A stretch of DNA of 12,446 nucleotides. It comes from Gemmataceae bacterium (GTDB taxonomy: Bacteria; Planctomycetota; Planctomycetia; Gemmatales; Gemmataceae). Below, one piece after another: positions 1 through 6,319 of the stretch. The DNA is taken from NCBI GenBank assembly GCA_947490035.1, contig CANLGS010000040.1:1-12446 (forward strand), in the 5' to 3' direction. Each line of letters opens with the position of its first letter. Positions within the stretch are counted from its first letter, which is position 1. The translations under genes were made by a program, and so were the position numbers. The notes under the pieces are model-generated. The model saw only the letters and a list, made by a program, of their open reading frames with translations, did not search any database and was not told the origin of the DNA.

Positions 1-90
1 ACGGACGCCGGCCCTCCGGGCGGAAGACAGAACACCGGGAACCGACGCGCCGCCGGGTGTTGGTTTTCCGCCCGGAGGGCCGGCGTCCGT
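1..90. repeat. Long inverted-repeat element upstream of Hsp70
   Basis: Bases 1-24 and 67-90 are perfect reverse complements (24 bp, extremely GC rich) around a 42-base centre. The centre contains a second, imperfect pairing (AACACCGG near 32-39 with CCGGGTGTT near 53-62), so the whole element can fold into one long hairpin with a bulge. It carries no ORF of its own. The left edge coincides with the window edge, so the arms may extend further out. It resembles the palindromic intergenic repeats common in planctomycete genomes; its function (mRNA end, structural or mobile REP-like element) is not shown by the sequence. Confidence 0.8.
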
Positions 91-91
91 A

Positions 92-113
92 GCACAGGGC
101 GGAAGCCCTGTGC
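92..113. repeat. Perfect 9-bp hairpin with GGAA loop before Hsp70
   Basis: GCACAGGGC (92-100) pairs perfectly with GCCCTGTGC (105-113) around the four-base loop GGAA, which matches the stable GNRA tetraloop class. It ends 18 bases before the Hsp70 ATG, so it would sit in the leader of that mRNA if transcription starts upstream. It lacks a following U run and is not a standard terminator. It may be a small dispersed repeat or an RNA-stabilising/translation-modulating hairpin; which of these cannot be told from this copy. Confidence 0.6.
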
Positions 114-131
114 GACTCGGCGAGAGCGAAC

Positions 132-3044
132 ATGCCACGCTATCTGGTCGGAATCGATCTCGGCACCACCAACATCGCGGTGGCCTACGTGGACACCGCC
201 AGCAAAGCCGTCGGGGGGCCGAAACTGCACACGTTCCACGTCCCGCAGGTGGTCGCGGCCAGTCAGGTGCAAGAACACGACCTGCTGCCGTCGTTCCTGT
301 ACATCCCCGGGCCGCACGATCTCGCGCCCGGTGCCATTGATTTGCCGTGGAAGAAGAACCCGCCCGATACCGCCGGATTGTTCGCGCGGAACCACGGCGC
401 GAAGGTGCCCGGCCGGCAGGTGTCCAGCGCGAAGTCGTGGCTGTGTCACCCCGGCGTGGACCGCACCGCGCCGCTTCTGCCGTGGGCCGCACCGCCGGAC
501 GTGCCACGATTGTCGCCTTTGGAGGTTAGCGCGCGTTACCTCAAGCACATTGTCGAAGCGTGGAACCACGCGCCGAACCGCAAGCCGGCGGACCACCTCG
601 AAGAGCAAACGGTGGTAGTCACGGTGCCCGCGTCGTTCGACGACGTGGCGCGGAATCTCAGCGCCGAGGCCGCGAAGCAAGCCGGGCTGAAGAACGTCAC
701 GCTGCTGGAGGAACCGCAAGCGGCGTTCTACGCGTGGCTCGGAACGCACTCGCCGCAGGAAGCCGGGATGCTCAAGCCCGGTATGCGGTGTCTCGTGGTC
801 GATGTCGGCGGTGGCACCTCCGACTTCAGCCTCATCCGAGCCGGCGAAGAGAAGGGCGAACTCACGTTCATACGCGACGCGGTCGGCGACCACCTGCTGC
901 TCGGCGGCGACAACATGGACCTCGCGCTCGCGAAGGCCGTGGAGACGAAGTTGCCCGGCGGCCGGCTCGACGCGGCTCAGTTCGGGTCGCTCGTGCAGGC
1001 GTGCCGGAACGCGAAGGAGGCGCTGCTCGCGGCGCCGCCACCGCCGACGTACCCGGTCACGGTGATGGGCAAGGGCCGCAGCGTCGTGGGCGGCACGGTG
1101 TCGGTGAACATCACGCCGCAGGACGTGGCGACCTCGCTCTTCGACGGCTTCTTCCCGCACGCCGCCTTCGACGCCGAACCAACGCACGGCGCGCGAACGG
1201 GTCTTCAAGAGATGGGCCTCCCCTACGTCTCTGATCCTGCGGTCAGCAAACACCTCGCAGCCTTCCTGCGCCAACACCTACCAACCCCAACAGCTACCCC
1301 TGCAAGCCCATCGACTGCGGTCGATGGGCCGACCTCGGAAGTGGTTGACGCCATCCTCTTCAACGGCGGCGTGTTTCAACCGGAAGTGCTGCGCGAGCGC
1401 GTCATCGATGTGATGCGCTCGTGGTTCGACCAGAAGGAAAAGAAGTGGGAACCGCTCGTCCTCACAAGCCCGTCGCTCGACCTGGCGGTGGCGTGGGGCG
1501 CGGCGTACTTCGCGTGGCTGAAGCACAGCGGCGGGCGGCGCATCGGCGGCGGTATCCCGCGGTCGTACTACGTCGCGGTGGAGACCGACACGCCGGCGCG
1601 CGGCGTTCACGCGCACAGCGTCCCCGTGCTGTGCGTCGTGCCGCGGCGCATGCAAGAAGGCGAAGAGATTCACATGCCCTCGCCCATTCTGGAACTCGCG
1701 CTCGGCGAACCGGTGCTGTTCCCGCTGTACACCTCGACCGTGCGTGGCGCCGACAAACCCGGTCAGGTGCTGCGGCTGCCCGAAGAATCGCTCATGCGAC
1801 TGCCCCCGCTGCACACGATCCTGCGCGGCGGGAAGCGGGCCGGCGCGAAGCGCGTGCCGGTCACGCTCGCGGCGAAGTGTACCGAGATCGGCACGCTGGA
1901 ACTGTACTGCGAGTCGAAGGAAGGCAACCGCTGGCGGTTGGAGTTCAACGTCCGCGACGTGCTGCGCGAGCCGACGAAAGAGGACCAGGAGGAAGACGCG
2001 CGCGGCGGCGTGATCGACGTGTTCCCCGAAGAGAAGGTGCAGGCCGCCGGCGGGCTGATCGCACAGGTGTTTGGCGAGCCGGGAGCGTCAGCGACTGGAG
2101 GTGGCGCAACTCCGGTCGCTGACGCTCCCGGCTCGCCCCCGACAACCTCCGACCTTCCCAAGCTGCTCGAAACCGCGCTGGAATCGCCGCGCTCCGACTG
2201 GCCCACCGGCCTCTGCCGGCGGATGTGGGAGTTCCTCGAAGCGGGCGCGAGCGGGCGCGCCAAATCTCCGGGGCACCTGTCGCGTTGGTACAACCTCACC
2301 GGCTACGTGCTGCGCCCCGGCTTCGGCGACCCCGTGGACCGCTACCGCGTCGAAGCGCTGTGGAAGATGATTACCGCCGCGGCGAGCGGGCAGGCGACGA
2401 GCGGTCCGAAGAAGGTCGTCGTGCCGGAAGGCGGTGCCGACTACTGGATCATGTGGCGCCGCGTCAGCGGCGGGCTGAACGCGGCGCTCCAACAGGCGTT
2501 GTTCTCGCGCCTCAAGCCGACGCTGCTGCCGGTGAAGGGCAAGGCGTTCTCGCGCCCGCCGGCGAACGAGTACGCGGAGATGTGGCGCGCCGCCGCCAGC
2601 CTGGAACGACTGGACGCGAAGACCCGCGAGACGCTCGGCGCCGCCGTGCTGCGCGACTGCAAGAAATCGCCGGTGCCGACGTATGCCTTCTGGGCGCTCA
2701 CGCGCTTCGGCGCCCGCGTGCAGTTCTACGGCCCGCTGAACTCGGTCGTTCACCCGGAGATCGTGGAGCAGTGGCTCGAAGAGCTTCTGCCCTTCACGCC
2801 CGCGAACGACAGCGAGCGGAACGGCTGGCTGTTCTGCCTTTCGCAGCTCGCGCGTCAAAGCGGATTGCGCGCGGTGGACATCAGCGATTCGACGCGCAAC
2901 AAAGTGCTGGGCATACTTCGCGCGCACCCGTGCCCGGCCGCGTGGAAGCGCATGGTGGAAGAGGTCGTCGCGGCCGAGGGCGAGGAAGCGTCGCGGCTGT
3001 TCGGCGAGAGCCTGCCGATCGGGTTACGATTGTCGGGGGGGTAA
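132..3044 (+). CDS. Hsp70 family protein with long C-terminal (DUF3731-like) extension
   Basis: This is a cytoplasmic ATP-dependent chaperone-like protein of the Hsp70/actin-fold superfamily, 970 residues against about 640 for DnaK. The ATPase half is clear: phosphate-1 motif GIDLGTTN (7-14), VPASFDD (165-171), LLEEPQAAF (191-199), phosphate-2 motif VVDVGGGTSDF (222-232), GGDNMD (258-263) and NGGVFQ (411-416). A classical DnaK substrate-binding domain is not evident. Roughly residues 600-970 form a Trp/Arg-rich helical extension of the kind I associate with DUF3731 in planctomycete and proteobacterial Hsp70 paralogues. Two Pro/Ala/Thr-rich linkers (about 383-402 and 648-672) coincide with palindromic DNA elements. 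The ATG at 132 is chosen because the phosphate-1 motif follows at once; the ribosome site (GAGAG) is weak. In relatives a partner Hsp70 and a DUF2760 gene often lie next door (from memory); any such neighbour would be upstream, outside the window. Client and role are unknown. Confidence 0.92.
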   Translation: MPRYLVGIDLGTTNIAVAYVDTASKAVGGPKLHTFHVPQVVAASQVQEHDLLPSFLYIPGPHDLAPGAIDLPWKKNPPDTAGLFARNHGAKVPGRQVSSAKSWLCHPGVDRTAPLLPWAAPPDVPRLSPLEVSARYLKHIVEAWNHAPNRKPADHLEEQTVVVTVPASFDDVARNLSAEAAKQAGLKNVTLLEEPQAAFYAWLGTHSPQEAGMLKPGMRCLVVDVGGGTSDFSLIRAGEEKGELTFIRDAVGDHLLLGGDNMDLALAKAVETKLPGGRLDAAQFGSLVQACRNAKEALLAAPPPPTYPVTVMGKGRSVVGGTVSVNITPQDVATSLFDGFFPHAAFDAEPTHGARTGLQEMGLPYVSDPAVSKHLAAFLRQHLPTPTATPASPSTAVDGPTSEVVDAILFNGGVFQPEVLRERVIDVMRSWFDQKEKKWEPLVLTSPSLDLAVAWGAAYFAWLKHSGGRRIGGGIPRSYYVAVETDTPARGVHAHSVPVLCVVPRRMQEGEEIHMPSPILELALGEPVLFPLYTSTVRGADKPGQVLRLPEESLMRLPPLHTILRGGKRAGAKRVPVTLAAKCTEIGTLELYCESKEGNRWRLEFNVRDVLREPTKEDQEEDARGGVIDVFPEEKVQAAGGLIAQVFGEPGASATGGGATPVADAPGSPPTTSDLPKLLETALESPRSDWPTGLCRRMWEFLEAGASGRAKSPGHLSRWYNLTGYVLRPGFGDPVDRYRVEALWKMITAAASGQATSGPKKVVVPEGGADYWIMWRRVSGGLNAALQQALFSRLKPTLLPVKGKAFSRPPANEYAEMWRAAASLERLDAKTRETLGAAVLRDCKKSPVPTYAFWALTRFGARVQFYGPLNSVVHPEIVEQWLEELLPFTPANDSERNGWLFCLSQLARQSGLRAVDISDSTRNKVLGILRAHPCPAAWKRMVEEVVAAEGEEASRLFGESLPIGLRLSGG
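1306..1329. repeat. Small palindrome inside the Hsp70 coding sequence
   Basis: GCCCATCGA (1306-1314) and TCGATGGGC (1321-1329) are perfect reverse complements around a six-base loop. The palindrome lies in codons for a low-complexity linker (about residues 392-399, within a Pro/Thr/Ala/Ser-rich stretch) just before the conserved NGGVFQ motif of the ATPase domain. The Pro/Thr-rich linker looks like an insertion relative to ordinary Hsp70 proteins. Confidence 0.55.
2073..2137. repeat. REP-like palindromic element embedded in frame in Hsp70
   Basis: The 23-base arms 2073-2095 and 2115-2137 are perfect reverse complements. A T-G wobble and four further pairs (GGAG 2097-2100 with CTCC 2110-2113) extend the stem, leaving a nine-base loop (2101-2109). 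It encodes about residues 648-669 of the Hsp70, a Gly/Ala/Pro-rich linker (GEPGASATGGGATPVADAPG) between the middle and the C-terminal domain. Its right half recurs with one mismatch in 28 bases at 9945-9972 inside another gene, which argues for a dispersed repeat family and against a chance palindrome. Confidence 0.85.
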
Positions 3045-3045
3045 T

Positions 3046-3160
3046 GGTGAACCGCGACCGTAAGGGAGCGGGTAGACTTTAGGGAGCGGGCGTTCGTACC
3101 GGCGCCACGTTGACGCCGCCCCGCGCTGTCGCACCCGCTCCCTTACGGTCGCGGTTCACC
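3046..3160. repeat. 28-bp perfect inverted repeat between Hsp70 and sensor kinase
   Basis: Arms 3046-3073 and 3133-3160 are perfect reverse complements (28 bp) around a 59-base centre. The left arm begins one base after the Hsp70 stop codon TAA (3042-3044). The centre carries a second copy of AGGGAGCGGG (3081-3090; the first is in the arm at 3063-3072), so the right arm could pair with either copy. It may end or stabilise the Hsp70 mRNA, but there is no U tract. The element looks like a dispersed planctomycete repeat rather than a simple terminator. Confidence 0.8.
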
Positions 3161-3203
3161 GCCGTCGCGTTGTGCCGGTTTCGTTTCCGCGGGAACATTC
3201 GCC

Positions 3204-4829
3204 ATGCTCACGCTCACGATCGCCAACAAACTCCAAACGCAGCAGCTCACGCACGCCAGCGGGCCGCTGGAGCTGGGCCGCGGTCCGGCGCGGCCGGGGT
3301 CGGCGCGCGTCGTCGTGCGCGACGCGTTCGTGTCGCGCGACCACATCCGCATCGAGGAAGCGCCCGGCCGCAAGGTGAAGGTGCTGAACCTCAGCACCAA
3401 GGCGCCGATCACGGTCGATAACCACGCGGTGCTGAACCCCGGCGTGGACTGCGACTACCTGCTCCCGGTGCGCCTCGCGGTCGGCGAGACGGTCATCGAC
3501 GTGGACTCCGGCGACGCCGAACCGGTGTCGGTGAACGTGCTCAAGACCATCGCCGCGCCCGCCCGCGGCGGGACCGTCGCGCGCCAGCCGCTGATCGACC
3601 GCAGCGAGGCCGCCAAGCCCGAGGAGATCGTCGGCTGGCTCGAAACGGTCGTCAACGTGCAGAAGGCCGGCGAGCGCGAAGCGTTCTACAAACAGGCCGC
3701 GGAAGCGCTCGTCGGGCACATCGGGCTGGACACCGGCATCGTGCTGGTGCGCGACGGCGAGGCGTGGCGCGTCACGGCGCAGGTGGTGCGCGACGACAAG
3801 CAACCGGGCCGCGCGTTCAGCCACGCGCTGGTGAACCAGGCGCTCACCGGCAAGCGCACCTTCTACGTGGGCGCGGCCGGCGCCGGCGGCGGCGAAAGCC
3901 TCGTCGGGGTGCAGGGCGTCGTGGTGTCGCCGTTCTTCGACTCGAAGGGCGAGGTGACCGGCGTCGTGTACGGCAGCCGGATGCAGCGCGCGAACGGCCG
4001 CGAGATCGGCCCGCTCGAAGCGCAGGTGGTGCAACTACTCGCGACCGCCGTCGGCGCCGGCCTGCAGCGCCTCGAACAGGACGACGAGGCCAACCGTCTG
4101 CGGGTCGCGAAGGAAGCCGCGGAGGAGGCCGACCGCACCAAGAGCGGGTTCCTCGCGATGGTCAGCCACGAACTCCGCACGCCGCTCACGACCATCATCG
4201 GCTATTCGGAAACGCTGCTCGAACAGGCCGCGATGGACAACCTCCCGCAGTACACCGCGGACCTCCAACAGGTTCACGCCGCCGGCCAGCACCTGCTCAT
4301 GCTCATCCTCGACATCCTCGACTTCTCGAAGATCGAAGCCGGCAAGTTGGAGATCGCATGCGACCCGTACGCGCCGGCGAGTCTGATTCACGACCTGATG
4401 GTCTCGGTGGAACCCCTGGCGAAGAAGAACAACAACCGGATCGAGGTGGTCTGCCCGCCGGACCTGGGCAAGGCGATGGGCGACCCGACGCGCATCCGCC
4501 AGTGCGTGCTGAACCTCGTCGGCAACGCGTGCAAGTTCACGAAGGACGGCACCGTGAAGGTGACCGCCCGGCGCCTGTTGGTGGGCGGCGCGGACTCGAT
4601 CCAGGTGGCGGTGTCGGACACCGGCATCGGGATGTCGCCGGAGCAGGTGGGGCGTCTGTTCCAGGCGTTCACGCAGGTGGACGCGTCGGCCGGGCGCAAG
4701 TTCGGCGGCACCGGCCTGGGGCTGGCGATCAGTCAGAAGTTGAGCGCCACGATGGGCGGCCAGATCACCGTGCAGAGCGAACTGGGCAAGGGCAGCACGT
4801 TCACGATGACCATCAAGGCGATGCTGTGA
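3204..4829 (+). CDS. Soluble FHA-GAF sensor histidine kinase
   Basis: This 541-residue protein is an autophosphorylating histidine kinase with no membrane segment or signal peptide, so it acts in the cytoplasm. An FHA-like domain (about 1-100; LELGRGPAR, AFVSRDHIRIEE, KVLNLSTKAPITVDN) would bind phosphothreonine peptides. A GAF-like domain (about 145-290) and a short helical linker (about 290-315) follow. The HisKA H-box is VSHELRTPL with phospho-acceptor His322. The HATPase domain shows the N-box NLVGNACKF (437-445), SDTGIGM (471-477), FQAFTQVD and GGTGLGLAI (501-509). There is no receiver domain and no response regulator gene in the window, so the partner is encoded elsewhere. The ATG at 3204 directly precedes the FHA domain; the upstream GGGAA is a modest ribosome site. 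It follows Hsp70 by 159 bases holding a large inverted repeat, so it may be a separate unit. Its stop lies 13 bases from the convergent neighbour. Confidence 0.92.
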   Translation: MLTLTIANKLQTQQLTHASGPLELGRGPARPGSARVVVRDAFVSRDHIRIEEAPGRKVKVLNLSTKAPITVDNHAVLNPGVDCDYLLPVRLAVGETVIDVDSGDAEPVSVNVLKTIAAPARGGTVARQPLIDRSEAAKPEEIVGWLETVVNVQKAGEREAFYKQAAEALVGHIGLDTGIVLVRDGEAWRVTAQVVRDDKQPGRAFSHALVNQALTGKRTFYVGAAGAGGGESLVGVQGVVVSPFFDSKGEVTGVVYGSRMQRANGREIGPLEAQVVQLLATAVGAGLQRLEQDDEANRLRVAKEAAEEADRTKSGFLAMVSHELRTPLTTIIGYSETLLEQAAMDNLPQYTADLQQVHAAGQHLLMLILDILDFSKIEAGKLEIACDPYAPASLIHDLMVSVEPLAKKNNNRIEVVCPPDLGKAMGDPTRIRQCVLNLVGNACKFTKDGTVKVTARRLLVGGADSIQVAVSDTGIGMSPEQVGRLFQAFTQVDASAGRKFGGTGLGLAISQKLSATMGGQITVQSELGKGSTFTMTIKAML

Positions 4830-4842
4830 GGACGCGGGTGGC

Positions 4843-5238
4843 CTATGCGAGGAAGTCTGGTCTGAGGCAAATTGCGTAGGGGCGGATGAAACTCGGCGCG
4901 ATGTGTTTCTTGGTGCTGCGTAACACCAATTCCTGTGGCGTGTGCGCCTTCGCGAATTGTTTCAACTGCTTGACAGTGTACTTCGTCGTTTCGTCCTTGA
5001 TTTTGATGGCAACCAACACGCCCCAGTAAATCAACTCGCTACAGTCGGCGGCATCGCCAAAGAGAATGGCCATCTCTTGGCCTTCACTCTGTGCGTTCTT
5101 CAAGAGTTGGAGGCCGGTCACCCACGCTCTGGATTCTTCAAACTCGGCAGTGCCGCCTTTGGAAACTGCCGCATCAAGTTTGTCAGCGCGGAGGATCGTA
5201 TAGATGCAGTGCGTCGAAAAGGCCGGTGTTTTTGCCAT
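4843..5238 (-). CDS. Uncharacterised 131-residue protein, low-GC gene
   Basis: I do not recognise this family with confidence. The ATG at 5238 is chosen over a GTG at 5268 because AAGGGAG (5253-5247) lies eight bases before it, which is a strong ribosome site. The protein starts MAKTPAFSTHCIYTILRAD. It has alternating hydrophobic strands (EMAILFGDAADCSELIYWG, VLVAIKI) and a conserved-looking tail, SFIRPYAICLRPDFLA. There is no signal peptide, membrane helix or zinc motif. A small beta-rich domain of the PUA/ASCH/EVE kind is conceivable, but this is a guess. Two 60-base lines of the gene (4921-5040) count to about 48% GC, against about 62% in a line of the adjacent kinase. That suggests recent acquisition. 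It is the last gene of the minus-strand run, 39 bases after hicA, and meets the sensor kinase tail to tail. It might be cargo of the toxin-antitoxin unit or an independent gene. Confidence 0.8.
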   Translation of the reverse strand: MAKTPAFSTHCIYTILRADKLDAAVSKGGTAEFEESRAWVTGLQLLKNAQSEGQEMAILFGDAADCSELIYWGVLVAIKIKDETTKYTVKQLKQFAKAHTPQELVLRSTKKHIAPSFIRPYAICLRPDFLA

Positions 5239-5246
5239 CGGTTTCG

Positions 5247-5253
5247 CTCCCTT
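5247..5253 (-). promoter_or_regulatory. Ribosome binding site fixing the start of the 131-residue gene
   Basis: On the minus strand AAGGGAG lies eight bases upstream of the ATG at 5238. It is the strongest Shine-Dalgarno match near this gene and decides against the in-frame GTG at 5268. Confidence 0.7.
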
Positions 5254-5277
5254 GCGTGTTGGTGTCACGATCTCGTC

Positions 5278-5484
5278 TTACAAATCGTCGTCGGTTAGCC
5301 CGGCGTCGCGCATGATGCTACGCTGCGTGCCGGGCTTCAGGTCTTTGTTGCCGTGAACCGGAACGGTCGTCTGCTTTCCGCTTGTGGGATGCCGGTAGAC
5401 GTAGTGGCTTCCGGTCACGCGCACCAACAGCCAGCCGCGGCTTTCCAGAATGCGACACATCCGCCGGCCGGATACCGGTTTCAT
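5278..5484 (-). CDS. hicA: HicA-family toxin (type II toxin-antitoxin mRNA interferase)
   Basis: The 68-residue protein fits HicA: a small double-stranded-RNA-binding-like fold that cleaves mRNA and is neutralised by HicB. Visible features are the N-terminal VSGRRMCRILESRGW (a helix that in the family precedes the strands), the strand VRVTGSHYVYRH with the expected catalytic His27 in GSH, and VPVHGNKDLKPGT followed by the C-terminal helix SIMRDAGL. The ATG at 5484 overlaps the hicB stop by four bases (ATGA) and has GAGGG about seven bases upstream. The open frame runs on upstream to 5604, but that extension is Arg-rich shadow of hicB. The toxin looks intact: length and key His are normal. It would act in the cytoplasm on translating mRNA, and it should be expressed coupled to hicB. 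Confidence 0.88.
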   Translation of the reverse strand: MKPVSGRRMCRILESRGWLLVRVTGSHYVYRHPTSGKQTTVPVHGNKDLKPGTQRSIMRDAGLTDDDL

Positions 5485-5714
5485 GCCGCGCCCTCTTGGC
5501 GCGGTGCGCCGGTCGCGTGGTCGTGCTGCGCCGCGAGCCACGCTTCGGCGGCTTCCTTCAGGTTGTCGCGCACCTCGTCGAGCGTTTCGCCCTCGGTGTA
5601 GCAACCCGGTAGCGCGGGTACTTCGGCCGAGAAGCCGCCCGCGTCCGGTTCGGGATACACCAGCGCGGTAACGGTCACGGTAACCTGCACGGCGATCGGT
5701 TGCGCGTTCGGCAC
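5481..5714 (-). CDS. hicB: HicB-family antitoxin, short form
   Basis: This 77-residue protein has the HicB partial RNase H-like fold: strands VQVTVTVTALVYPEPDAG, then GFSAEVPALPGCYTEGETLD and the helix EVRDNLKEAAEAWL. It would bind and block HicA. The start is GTG at 5714, supported by GGAGGG (5726-5721) six bases upstream; no ATG fits. Many HicB proteins add a C-terminal helix-turn-helix or ribbon-helix-helix for operator binding, but this one ends about 17 residues after the core helix with a low-complexity tail. It therefore probably cannot repress transcription by itself. It begins two bases after the stop of the GNAT gene and its ribosome site lies inside that gene, so its synthesis is likely coupled to the upstream operon. 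Confidence 0.87.
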   Translation of the reverse strand: MPNAQPIAVQVTVTVTALVYPEPDAGGFSAEVPALPGCYTEGETLDEVRDNLKEAAEAWLAAQHDHATGAPRQEGAA

Positions 5715-5716
5715 GG

Positions 5717-6319
5717 TCAGCCCTCCGGTTGGTTCGATGATACTGCGCGGCCCTCGCTCACGCTCGCCCACTCGTCGCGAAGCACCGAGTACATCCGCAC
5801 GTCCTCGAAGACGCCGCGGCGCAGCAGCGCGCGGCGCAACACCCCCTCGTGGCGGAAGCCGAGTTTCGTCAGCACGCGCTCGCTCACGGTGTTGCCGTCG
5901 ATGACGCGGGCCTGCATCCGCTCCGGGCCGTACTCCGCGAACGCGAAGTTCAGCACCGCACGGCACGCCTCCACCGTGTACCCCTTTCCCCAGAACGGCT
6001 CCGCGATCCAGTAGCCGAGTTCCATCGTCTGGTGCGGCTTCGCGGACCAGAAGCACCCGCACGCGCCGACCGGCCGCGGGTCCGCGCCGATGGTGATCGC
6101 GTAGGGTTCGGCCATGCCTTCGAGGTAGCGCAGCACGGCGTAGTCGCGGACGAACGTCACCGCGTCCGCGACGGTGGTGTGCGCCTCCCACAGCGTGTAG
6201 CGGGTGACGTTCGGGTTGCGCGTGTGCTCGAACAGCGGCTCCGCGTCGGACTCGACGAACGCCCGCAGAACGAGCCGTTTCGTGGTGAGGGTCGGCGGGC
6301 GCCAGATGAGCGGCTTCAT
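5717..6319 (-). CDS. GNAT family N-acetyltransferase (RimJ/RimL type)
   Basis: The protein has 200 residues and would transfer acetyl from acetyl-CoA to an amine: protein N-termini in RimJ/RimL, or a small molecule in relatives. The N-terminus LTTKRLVLRAFVESDAEPLF (11-30) is the standard opening of this subfamily. Beta strand 4 and the acetyl-CoA loop are MELGYWIAEPFWGKGYTVEA (99-118), with the pyrophosphate-binding GKGY segment. NTVSERVLTKLGFRHEGVLR (143-162) is the usual late motif. The ATG at 6319 overlaps the sugar kinase stop by four bases (ATGA), with GGGGGTG a few bases upstream; the open frame before it lies within the kinase gene. There is no signal peptide, so it is cytoplasmic. The substrate cannot be read from the sequence. 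The coupling to a sugar kinase upstream and hicBA downstream gives no clear functional hint. Confidence 0.9.
   Translation of the reverse strand: MKPLIWRPPTLTTKRLVLRAFVESDAEPLFEHTRNPNVTRYTLWEAHTTVADAVTFVRDYAVLRYLEGMAEPYAITIGADPRPVGACGCFWSAKPHQTMELGYWIAEPFWGKGYTVEACRAVLNFAFAEYGPERMQARVIDGNTVSERVLTKLGFRHEGVLRRALLRRGVFEDVRMYSVLRDEWASVSEGRAVSSNQPEG
5721..5726 (-). promoter_or_regulatory. Ribosome binding site for hicB inside the GNAT gene
   Basis: GGAGGG on the minus strand lies six bases upstream of the GTG at 5714 and within the last codons of the acetyltransferase gene. It decides the unusual GTG start of hicB and implies that ribosomes finishing the GNAT gene can reinitiate here. Confidence 0.7.

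Noticed and set aside
2088..2927. 279-residue open frame on the minus strand opposite Hsp70
   Set aside because: Its product is Arg/His/Ala-rich with no domain, and it lies opposite well-conserved Hsp70 coding sequence; it is a shadow frame of high-GC DNA.
3156..4034. 292-residue minus-strand open frame opposite the sensor kinase
   Set aside because: The composition is His/Arg/Asp/Val repeats typical of antisense frames in GC-rich genes, and the plus-strand FHA and GAF domains explain the region.
3764..4879. 371-residue plus-strand open frame within the sensor kinase
   Set aside because: It is the +1 frame of the kinase; it is extremely Arg/Gly-rich and contains no motif, while the kinase motifs are all in the other frame.
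5239..5268. GTG start at 5268 for the 131-residue gene
   Set aside because: AAGGGAG lies between this GTG and the ATG at 5238, at ideal spacing for the ATG.
5485..5604. N-terminal extension of HicA to a start at 5604
   Set aside because: The added 40 residues are Arg-rich shadow of hicB. The ATG at 5484 has a ribosome site and the classic four-base overlap.
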